A DNA stretch of 64,000 nt from assembly GCA_022478985.1 (NCBI GenBank), contig JAKSZP010013559.1, forward strand, positions 1 to 64,000, in the 5' to 3' direction. Positions 1 through 8,626 of this stretch are shown here, in pieces. The translations under genes were made by a program, and so were the position numbers. The notes under the pieces are model-generated. The model saw nothing but the letters and a program-made list of their open reading frames with translations, was not told the DNA's origin and did not search any database. The stretch's first letter is position 1. Each line of letters opens with the position of its first letter. The DNA is from Massospora cicadina. Its lineage: Eukaryota; Entomophthoromycota; Entomophthoromycetes; Entomophthorales; Entomophthoraceae.

Positions 1-18
1 ACCCAAATAATTATCCCA

Positions 19-606
19 ATGATCATCAAATGGGTCATCCAGTCACTCAACCCCACCATGCAGTGGTGGATCATATCCATGGTGAACTGCCTCACTCTCA
101 ATGATGGAGTCGACTCTCCATCCATTTTTGCATATTTATTAAATATGAACCTGTCCATTTGCTTCATTGACGGGCTTTCCAAGAGCGCTCCTCTATTGGA
201 GCAGCCTCAGGGCGGGGGTGCCCTGAGGCCCACAATCTTGGACCTCACACCTGGCTCATCCGCCGTTGATCCCAACCACCTAAGGACCCCAGAGTACCCT
301 GACCAAGGGGAACTCAGCCCTAACTCTTATCTTGGGCCCATTTTCCCTTCCGAAAGCACCCCTGTTTGCGCGGTGGGTTTTGTGCCACCCCTCTCTGGCA
401 CACAGACCCACCTACCCATAACTGAAGGCCAGCAACTGTGCACCCTGGAGGAATCATCATCCTCCTCACCTCTCCCACCCTTGGGGGTTGCCCCTGCAAG
501 ACTCGCGGTTGCCCCCATTGCAACCATCTGGTTTGCCTTGGGGGCCTTTGGTACATTTATAAACATTTACTTTTCTCACATCCCTACTAGATCCCCCTTC
601 TTCTAG
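19..606 (+). other. Unidentified open frame, Pro/Ser-rich with hydrophobic tail
   Basis: A 195-codon frame stays open in a moderately GC-rich stretch that continues past the left window edge. The middle is rich in Pro, Ser and Gly, with a Ser run near residue 145. The last 35 residues contain one hydrophobic stretch (PIATIWFALGAFGTFI) that could span a membrane. I do not recognise a family. Its end runs into the H-family repeat that follows, and the same repeat elsewhere carries a similar hydrophobic open stretch, so this is more likely part of a mobile or repeated sequence than a host gene. It may not be translated at all. Confidence 0.25.
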
Positions 607-887
607 TTGCATGGACCACTGTGAACTTGGCATTCTGGGCTCTCCACTGGGTGCTTACACACCTTGACTGAGAGCCCAGTCTAATTCTTATTAGCCGTTT
701 CCATGACAAATACTGGGACAGGTGACAGAGTCCTTAAAGGGAAAGCTGTTACCCATTGCTTGTCAACCACATGGGTGAGGTCACCCTGTGAGATGAGAGG
801 GGAAGCTGGCCTTCTCAGACCCTATTTTGATGGTAATGGGAATGACAACCAGTCCAAGTGGAGGGGGCGCTCCCCTGGACTTACACA
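600..887 (+). repeat. Family H repeat, copy 1 (right end)
   Basis: The part at 620-690 matches 14520-14615 and 28385-28480 in the same orientation. All three can be read as a stretch resembling FW-A-W-LLHPDW-SL-FI-RFHD, with frame breaks. The part at 700-887 matches the reverse complement of 13184-13380 and 26637-26830. It ends in CTTACACA, and copy 2 begins with TGTGTAAGTCC, so this segment looks like a terminal inverted repeat of about 190 bp. The class of the element is unknown. Confidence 0.5.
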
Positions 888-892
888 CAGGT

Positions 893-2450
893 GATATTGC
901 TACCTTAATATAAATAAGTCATAGTATGTAGGTATATATGTGGATATATATTTAATAACTCATTATAAACTACTTGACCAATTTAAACTAAAATAAACAA
1001 TTGTTTTATATATTAGGAGAACCAACCTGGTCAGGTTTTTTCTAAATCATAATAAATAAATAAAAGGTATATATAAGATATAAAATCATAAAAGATTTTA
1101 GTGTGAATTAATATATCATTTCAGCTAGCAGCTTGGTGTTATTCAGTTGCTTTGATATGCTTAACAGTTTTGTTAAGTGGTTTGTAGGCTATTTGGTTCA
1201 AGAGATTCAATTACTCATAACTTATAACTGGCTATCTATATAAGATGAAAATGTAAATATTTGTTTGTTCAAACCTATGATATCCTATACCATTTATCTA
1301 ATTACAATAAAACTTTAGTGAGTTATGGTGCACATGCCTGCAAAGGTTTATGAATTTTTAACATAATTATTTTCATAGTAATATAAAAAGTTTTATATGT
1401 ATCAAATGAAATTCCTATATGTTTTAATGGTATATTGCTATATTGTTATGACTGAGCAGTTTGGTATTTGGCTGATTTGATAGTTTAATGGTTTTGCCAA
1501 GCGGTTGGTAGTTTTAGGTTGACCAATAAGCTTGATAGTTTTAGTATGTGATTATTGATTGGTAATAGAATAAGTTAATTAGTTTTGTTAAGTTGTTGGT
1601 GGTTTTTAGTTGTTTCAACAAGTTTAGTTTGGTTTTATCAAGCAGTTGGTGATTGGTTAATTTGATAAGTTAATTTGTTTTAGCAAAGCAGTTTAGTAGT
1701 TTATCTATAACATAAAATCTAAAATACTCAATTTGAATTGTTTGTTTATTAAACCTGAGCAAAGCTGGATAAAACTATTATCTACCTATAACATAAAATC
1801 CAATTTAATCATTTTAAATCATTTGTTTATTAAACTTGAGCAACGCCAGGTAATATTGCTATATTTAGTTAAATTAATAGTTTCAGTTGGTTTTAACTAT
1901 GACTGAGTGATTGGGGTTTTTGGTTGAGTTGATAGGGTAATTGGTTTTGGCTGTGGTTGGTGGAATTCGTTTAAATCAATATGTTCAATGAGTTTTCCTG
2001 AGTGGTTAGTGGTTATCTATAATAATCTACTTAAAACACATTCACTGATGTACTGACTGACTTAAATCTGAAACCATCGAGTCTGATAGGTTCAATCCAT
2101 TTTGGGCGAGTGGGTGAGAATTGGCAAATATTATCTAATAATTCACCAAATTGCTCACCTGAAACTAAACAAAAATCAGTGGTAGAGTTTTAAGTAAATT
2201 ATTATAAATTAATAATTAGATTTAGTAGATTTAGGATAACCAGCTCACCAGCCACAAGGGCAACAGCAAAGCTGTTAGTTTGAGTGGCTCAAGCGTAGTG
2301 CTCGCACAGCCTTTAGCTATGTCAGTGTGAGCTCATAAACCCGAGCAACGCCGGGTAACTCCGCTTGTCTACTATATAAGACTAAAATAATCAATTAAAA
2401 TTTTATGATAAATTATGAACGCAAGCAACACTAGGTGAATCTGTTTGGAT
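893..2450. repeat. AT-rich region with imperfect repeats and small hairpins
   Basis: There is no gene here. The DNA is very AT-rich and full of degenerate repeats of phrases such as GGTTTTGCCAAGCGGTTGG (about 1490-1680). Units of 79 bp at 1705-1783 and 1784-1862 are tandem copies, each starting CTATAACATAAAATC and ending in an ACCTGAGCAAAGC-like hairpin. Related hairpin motifs recur near 2340 and 2420. Confidence 0.6.
2335..2370 (+). repeat. Hairpin motif ACCCG/CGGGT with conserved 3' flank
   Basis: Arms ACCCG and CGGGT enclose the loop AGCAACGC, followed by AACTCCGCTTGT. Weaker versions lie at 1751-1780, 1834-1862 and 2417-2447, and a GGTGATATTGCTA tail at 890-903 is similar. The hairpin plus short-tail layout is like Helitron 3' ends, but no clean CTRR terminus or 5' TC end was found. 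Confidence 0.4.
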
Positions 2451-2590
2451 AATAATATTATGGTAAAAAATAAAACGATGTTCAAATTTGATATACCTAA
2501 ATTCCCATAAATTCAATAAAATATGTGAATTCTGAATAAATGCAACTTTCATGCAATTGGGCCATTCTTTGATTTCCATTAATTTATTGT

Positions 2591-3271
2591 TTATTCGAGG
2601 TAAGCTGACCAGGGGACAGATATACTGAGTACCAAGGAGCAAAATAAAATTAAAAAAACTAACAACTGAAATAAAATGCCTACATGAGTGTGGCGAAACA
2701 AAAACTGAATGAAAACACACTAATCTGGTGGGAAAGCAGCTACCTGCTAACATACCATGGTGGAGGGGGAGGGGGGACCGGGAGGCGGTTTGGCACCAAA
2801 ACCGATGCCCCATCAGATTCTAAGGCAGACAGCACAGACGTGGGGGCATCCGCAGAGTGAGGTGCAAGACGTGCAAAGGGAGGGTTAATTGAGCTAATTT
2901 GGGCCGTGCTGGGGGCATAAAATAATTAGCGAGGTGATGCTCAGCAGTCATGCAGACATCGGGAAGATAGGCAAAGGCTGAGGCATTTTCAGGGGTAATA
3001 GGTTTATGTTGTCTGAACCCAGATCGCACCCAAACTTGCACTACAGCAGCAAGCACGGCTTGGTGCGACTTGGTGAACTCAGATTTTGCGGCTCAGGGAA
3101 ATTCAAGGGGAAATCTGGGCGTGCACAAACCAGATGCCAGCACAGATAGATTTCCATTGATTTCAATTAAGAATAAAACTTAAACTCGACTCTTTATAGG
3201 TCAATTTCATAGAATTATTCAGTTCTAATATTTAACAATGATCCGTCCCCTGGTCAGCTTACCTCGAATAA
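2591..3271. repeat. GC-rich core bounded by 31-bp inverted arms
   Basis: The left arm (2591-2621) and right arm (3241-3271) are reverse complements at 30 of 31 positions (TTATTCGAGGTAAGCTGACC and on). The arm sequence is related to the 3' tail of the SINE at 5176-5303, so the block may be two head-to-head SINE-type tails rather than a true terminal-inverted-repeat transposon. The core at about 2745-3130 is much more GC-rich than its surroundings. No target-site duplication is evident outside the arms. Confidence 0.5.
2757..3056 (-). other. Possible exon-like open stretch
   Basis: On the minus strand the GC-rich core stays open in one frame from 3056 to about 2820. A shifted frame continues to a Pro-rich end followed by GTATGT, a good intron donor; TTTTATGCCCCCAG near 2918 could be an acceptor. 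The product is not recognised. Coding is suggested only by composition and these splice-like signals. It may be a captured exon fragment inside the inverted-arm block, or chance. Confidence 0.2.
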
Positions 3272-3679
3272 ATTTTAAAATTTATCAATGATAGACTATC
3301 AAATTATTGCAAACACATATTTTCAAACTTTTATGAACTAAGCTACGTTACACTGTTAATTTAAAAAGTAAACCAAACCACAAGGTTTTGCAAAATAAAA
3401 ATATTTATCCTTCTAAAATTGATGCAGCAAATTTGCCAATAACAACAAATTTTTACATACTATTTTAACAAAAACCAAAATAATATGTAGAAGCAAAATT
3501 TATTTGTTTAAATAAAAGATAATACTTCACTAAAAATAAAAATTTAGCATAAAGTATAAAGTTTTTTTTCAATATTGATATTGTAAACTTTGTATCATAT
3601 ACATCAAGAAAATAATCCCCTACAATCACAGCTTAAAATATTGAACTTGCAAAAAATGAGAAGTTGGCTATTAAAAAAA
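3272..3679. other. AT-rich intergenic region, 3' of the nucleotidase gene
   Basis: Long A/T runs and no open frame of note. It holds the 3' flank of the gene that ends at 3680. I see no repeat match to the rest of the window. Confidence 0.5.
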
Positions 3680-4663
3680 TCAAAGGATCTCAAAAATCTC
3701 GTTAACAGGGCCAAAATCATTATCACCGATAATCACCATATCATAAGAGTCGATATAAATATCAAGATATTTTTCTATATCATGATTGAGAAAGCCTATA
3801 GTCAAAATTGTCTCATGAGGGATTGCTTTGCTCATCTCTAAATCTCCTAGGCTATCCCCTAAAAGAATAATGTTTGGCCGTGACTTGATTAATTCATAAT
3901 GAGGTGTGTCAAAGATGGATGCTTCCCCCTTGTTAAGAATATGTATCGGAGGAGAGGTGAAATTGATGCAATGATTTGGCTCTTCAGAAGAATAAATCAT
4001 AGCATTTGAGAGAACATAAATACATGGTTTCATCAAACCGTTTTGCTCTAGTAGCACTTCAATAACATCTTATTTTACAAAATAAATAAATAAATAAAAG
4101 AATTTACCTGTTACCCCAGCAGAGAGGATGAGTGTTGGAATGGATTTTTTCTCAATCAGTTCAAAAAAACATTCAGTCCCTTCCCGAAAATGCAAAGATA
4201 TTCCTTCTAGAGCCTCAAAAAGTGCCTGACGACTTAATTTTTCTTCAATATAAACTTGATTATAAAGATTCCAACATTCAGTCATTAAAGAGTACTTTTC
4301 CTCAAAAGACAACGATTCGGATCTTTGCAACGGAAAATATTCCTCATCCAAAGCATCACATTTTTCTCTTGAAATTAACTGATACTTTTTTAGAAAGTGA
4401 AGGAGCTAAGTGGGATATGATGTTGCGTTTTCCATCAACCATATGCTTTGTTAAAGTCGAATCAAAATCTCAAACATGAAACATAGTAAGTATTAAAATA
4501 ACTGTTATATTACGGGTTTAGAAAACCAAGTTCTAAAAACTACCTGCTATACATGTAGGTTTTTTGCGCCGTCATGAAGAATTTTTTGTTGTTTTAAAAG
4601 AAAAGCTTCTATGTTTCGGATTTTAACATGAGGGTTATTGTAAAAAGATGACGGCAGAATCAT
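3680..4663 (-). CDS. UMPH-1: Pyrimidine 5'-nucleotidase, UMPH-1/cN-III family (HAD), three exons, two frame disruptions
   Basis: UMPH-1 enzymes are cytosolic HAD phosphatases that dephosphorylate pyrimidine nucleoside monophosphates. Exons on the minus strand are 4544-4663, 4108-4468 and 3680-4068. The start ATG at 4661-4663 opens MILPSSFYNNPHVKIRN, which fits the family N-terminus. Motif I DFDSTLT (nucleophile and acid/base Asp) is at the start of exon 2, motif II LILSAGVTD spans intron 2, the Lys motif HILNKGEA follows, and motif IV LLGDSLGDL and the family signature YIDSYDMVI are in exon 3. Total length, about 285 residues, is normal. Two single-base faults break the frame: one base missing at the end of exon 1 (about 4546-4551) and one extra base in a six-base run at 4386-4391. 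They compensate in number but not in place. Because all the rest is intact, assembly error is as likely as pseudogenisation. Confidence 0.9.
4069..4107 (-). other. Intron 2 of the UMPH-1 gene (39 bp)
   Basis: The donor is ACAG/GTAAAT and the acceptor AATAAG/AT, with an ATTT-repeat interior. Removal joins SAGVT to DVIEV in frame and restores the family alignment. A 39-bp intron is very short and informative about the host lineage. Confidence 0.85.
4469..4543 (-). other. Intron 1 of the UMPH-1 gene (75 bp)
   Basis: The donor reads CAG/GTAG and the acceptor TTTGAG/AT on the minus strand. Joining the exons here places motif I directly after the N-terminal segment, as in the family, apart from a one-base frame offset. 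Confidence 0.75.
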
Positions 4664-5159
4664 TAAATTTCTTTTAATAGGTTAGCAAATTTAAGGTGTA
4701 CAAAACTTAATTTCAAAAAATTTACAAAAGATTGTCATATAAACTAAATAAAAAAGCCAAAGGCATAAAAATCTATAGGAAAAACTTGTTTTGAATTACC
4801 TGAACTTTCTCAGTCTAAGATAAACAAGCAATTTTATCCTGATTAGATAACGTTAGATATGTGGAATGAACTTATGTACAAGCTTGAGTGACGAAAGAAG
4901 CCATACTTTTAGCCACTGTCGTAGACTCTCAATATTACAAATTCAAGGCGGCCGGTGCTAGAGGCACCGTAAATTTCAAGAATTATGATAATATCCAGGC
5001 GTGTTGAAGCTATTGCACCGAGCATATAAAGCCATACAGCTGAAGTCCGAGATGAAATAATTATATAAATAGTTGTTTTAATCAAAAATTTATAGTTTTA
5101 AAATGAGTAAATTTTATATGAAAAAATTAAATGGAATTTCACCCACAAACTTGGAAGCA
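4664..5159. other. Intergenic region upstream of the UMPH-1 gene
   Basis: AT-rich, no open frame and no repeat match seen. It should contain the promoter of the minus-strand gene, but no specific element can be pointed to. Confidence 0.4.
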
Positions 5160-5319
5160 AACAAATGGCAGTCCTAAGGGTGGTTAGCCTAGCAGGTAAA
5201 ACTACTTCCACCCTAGTGCAGGTTTCGAGTTCGAAACCTGTACTGTCTAGAAAAATTCTCGGTGTGGCATATTTGTCCCAAGGTCAACCCACCTCGAATA
5301 TTTAACAAATGGCAGTCCT
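5160..5319 (+). repeat. 16-bp target-site duplication around the SINE
   Basis: AACAAATGGCAGTCCT occurs at 5160-5175 and 5304-5319, identical in both copies. Confidence 0.9.
5176..5303 (+). mobile_element. tRNA-derived SINE (128 bp)
   Basis: The head has an A box TAGCCTAGCAGG at 5185-5196, which fits TRGCNNAGYNGG exactly, and a B box AGTTCGAAACC at 5228-5238, 32 bp further on: the internal RNA polymerase III promoter of a tRNA. The element is flanked by 16-bp direct repeats AACAAATGGCAGTCCT (5160-5175 and 5304-5319), a clear target-site duplication from LINE-type integration. It ends CACCTCGAATATTT, with no poly(A). It is not a tRNA gene: acceptor and anticodon stems are not maintained. The tail resembles the arms at 2591-2621 and 3241-3271. 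Confidence 0.88.
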
Positions 5320-5484
5320 CGCTAAAAAGGATTAATGCAAGGAGCAGTTTAATTATGCAACTGTGTTGCAATTGTTAGAAAGAATCTTTTTTATGCGTTA
5401 GTATCACTTTTTGAAAATCAAAAAGTGCCCAGTAAAGTTTAACAGAAATTTTTTAATTAAAATCTACTGCCCTAATTAGAGCAG

Positions 5485-5960
5485 TGTTGGGAAGTTGCTA
5501 TGACTGGACGATACGCTACCCATATCGGCGGATCGGAGGGGGATTGAGACGAGTCTCAAGATTTAGAAAAAAGGATATACAAATTATAATTGAGTAAAAT
5601 GCCGACCATTCGGTGAATCAAGAGGAATTATGCCGAGATTCAATACAAATGAGAATATTTAGAAAAGGGAAGAAGAATAGAAGATTACCAAGCCAAGGGT
5701 GTATCCGGCTTGAGAACCAAGATATAAAGAGTCACACGGAGGATTGAAAGGGATCTTCTCGCGTGTGGTTGAGTAATTGCAGATAAGTCTGCAATTAATA
5801 TTAATAAAGGTTGGAATAAGGGCGATAGCTCTATTTATAAGTATATTGAGTTTATTAGTAGAAGTTGGCAATCTTCATATCATCTGATTTGGTTGCTCAG
5901 TGGCTAATACCCTGTGTAAACCGACTTGGAAGAATCAAGCCTATATGCCAAGCACTAACA
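5485..5960 (+). repeat. Gypsy A 5' LTR
   Basis: Starts TGTTGGGAAG, ends CACTAACA; aligned over its whole length to 12352-12826. It contains an AATAAAGG stretch near 5803, possibly the polyadenylation area. Confidence 0.93.
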
Positions 5961-5961
5961 G

Positions 5962-5980
5962 TGGTGCTCACTACAGGGGT
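5962..5980 (+). other. Gypsy A primer-binding site
   Basis: TGGTGCTCACTACAGGGG begins one base after the 5' LTR. It would pair with a tRNA ending CCTGTAGTGAGCACCA. The same site is found in gypsy B, C, D-mini and E. Confidence 0.8.
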
Positions 5981-6018
5981 GCCACTAGGCAACTGTAGTT
6001 TTTCAACAACTAAATACA

Positions 6019-8620
6019 ATGACAAGTCCTCATTTGTTCTGGCATAATCTGATTGGATTTTGGGTGCAGTACGCTGAAGAGGCCTGGGAGGCACCTAACC
6101 ATGAACCAACATTATTTACTGTAACCAAACTGGGGGATGATGAAGCTATGATCAATTTGCAATTTGAGAATTGCCCTGAGCTGATGATCAACCAACAAGG
6201 ATGCTCCACTAATATGACTCCCCAACAACTGAGGATTATTATGGAGTGGCTGTTGCACAGATATTGCCTATACAAAGATGAGACTGGGGAAAATGCCCTA
6301 GTTTATTTTATAACCAACGCAACCAAGAAAATTGCTATGTGCTGTACATGTCTTATTTGGATGCGACTACAACAGGGTTGGCTTGCCATCTCAGTACCTA
6401 CGGAATTAAGAAATACTAGTTGCTTATATACAACCGTCGATTCACCAGCTACTGCATGTGCTGGCCTGCCATGATATTGAAATTGGGGATGTATTACAGT
6501 TCATGCAAGCATAGCAGCAAGATACTCACCTCCTGCTCAACTGCCTTGATTATTCATTTTCAGAGATATAAGGGGTAATGATACAGATAGATCATCGTGT
6601 TGGGGATGTCCACCATCATTGGACATTCTGGTACCACATAAAATTTAGAATTACCTCAAGTAATAAGAGAACTGCTGGACCAGAATAGCCTATCTGTGGA
6701 ATGGATTCAGGATGTAACAACATTGGGGAATAATACCAAGAGCTTTATGATGGAGCTAGCTGAATGGATGGAAGCTCTTAAAGCTGCAATTGCCCAGCTT
6801 AAGTAAAAAATGACCCTGATGGAACAGTAAGTGGCAGCCCAAGTTGGCTCTCTATTGATGGAATTAAACCAACTTCATATCAAATAGAATACCCAGAAAA
6901 TAACAGATAATGTGCTTATCCTTCAGTAAGTGTCTCCCAAATATCAACAGCTTATTTGTTGAATTACACAACTGGAAGTTGTTAGTCAGGCTGAGTACCA
7001 ATGAGCCTTTCCTCTTCTGATTGCTGAGACAAAAGAGTATGCAGATATGCAAGGGCACCTTGATACCCTTCAACAGGCCAATGAGGAACTGGTATGGGAA
7101 TGAGCCTCCCTCGTTAACCAAATAAATGATACCAATCAATAAGTGGATAATGCTAGCTGGCAGCAAACCTGCCTGCAGAATATAATTGAAGAAGTTCTCT
7201 CACAATTACAAGCCATGGAACAAAAACTGAATGTGGAGAGGGAATTCCGTCAGGAGTTGCAACATCATTATGAAATGCTGCAACAGGAATTTCAGGATGG
7301 ATGGTGTAAATGCTATTCAGTTAAAGTGGAGAAGTTGATCAACAAACAGTTTGCAGGGCATGCCAGAGCTAGGGAAAATGGGGCAGTCAGTGGCAACTTG
7401 GGGGGGGAGAATACTATGGATCAGCAAATGAATATCCCTCAGGTGGTATGATGGATCCCCTGCACGACACCACTTCTTATGAGTCCTTTTCAACAGATTT
7501 GAGTCCATACAGCTGGCTGTATGATAATGCATCAAGGAATGGTTCTCAGAGGTCACTATGAAACCAAACCTTCTCCTTGCAGCAGGAACCTGGAGCAAAG
7601 TGAATGCATTTGTATCAAAAAATTACCTCCTTTCAGTTGTGATGGGAACTTACATGGGTGCTTTAAGTGTTTTGAATTTGCTGTGGAAGGGGCTACCAAT
7701 CAATGAAAACCAAAATTGTTACTGTCTGCTCTAGATATGGAATGAACTGATCAGGTTACCTGCTATCTTCTAAGTAGCTCAGTATCCTACAAATAAGTTG
7801 AAGCGATTATTATCCAGCTGTTTGGGGGCACTACTAAGATGGCCCAATGGAAAGCTGATTTTATGACTATAAAGTTTCACCAAAATGAGACCCTGTTAGA
7901 ATTTGCTGAACGTTTCTCAGCAGAAGCACACATCCTACTTGGAGCCAATATTTTATCCACTGAGGATGTTGGTATAACAATGATGGCAGCTGTCAAACCA
8001 TATTGGGAACTATCTAATGCTATGTCTCATGTGTTAGATGGAGATACCAGACTTATTCAAATCATGAACACCTTATGTCGACTCACTGCCATGATCAGCG
8101 CCCCCAACGTAGCCCAAAAAATCTCTGCTGCAACTGCTCCAACCCCTCCAGGATAAAGACTTCAGTGACTGGGTTATCAGCTGCTGGAACATATTCATCC
8201 CTAATACAAGTCAGTGGACTCTTTTTAGCCCATGTACGCTTCACCAGTTCTTCCGCAACCTTGGAACCATACTGGCAACTTCCGACCTGGTCCTTCCGCC
8301 CCAAACTATATACATGAACCTTTTATGAATACATGCTTCCAGTGCGTACAAAGAGGGCAATATGCGGGCAATTGCCCTAGCAAACCACAAGTGTATGTGA
8401 TGCCAGCTGAGAGAATTGAGCAGTGAAAAGCTCAAGTGGAGTAGAGACAGGACTCTCTACCTCTTCTGAGTCCAATTCACTTGTCCCTAACAATTCCCAA
8501 ATGTCTTTTCAGGTAGAATTAGAACCTCAATCGGATGATTTGTTATACCAGCAGCATTTGTCAGATTCCCCTGATTCTACTTCCAAAAGTAAAAGTTCAC
8601 CCCATAACCCTGAGTTCCAC
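6019..8620 (+). pseudogene. Gypsy A gag
   Basis: Gag makes the virus-like particle shell that packages element RNA. Fragments in several frames cover a 151-residue N-terminal piece (6019-6474), a coiled-coil-like Gln/Glu-rich stretch (7143-7451, QLQAMEQKLNVEREFRQEL), the conserved gag core starting KLPPF near 7620, and a helical piece with LEFAERFSAEAHILLGA at 7839-8156. A zinc-knuckle relic CFQCVQRGQYAGNC lies at 8331-8372, with Gln in the His place. Frames are broken by stops and shifts. The gypsy B gag at 20873-22014 is its closest relative here. Confidence 0.8.
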
Positions 8621-8626
8621 TAAGAT

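Noticed and set aside
327..566. Minus-strand open frames near the left edge
   Set aside because: Overlapping frames in a GC-rich stretch with no recognised motif; likely shadows.
1705..1862. CRISPR-like array
   Set aside because: Only two 79-bp tandem units with no unique spacers, in a eukaryotic context.
5176..5260. tRNA gene
   Set aside because: The A and B boxes are good, but stems do not pair and the sequence has a SINE tail and a 16-bp duplication.
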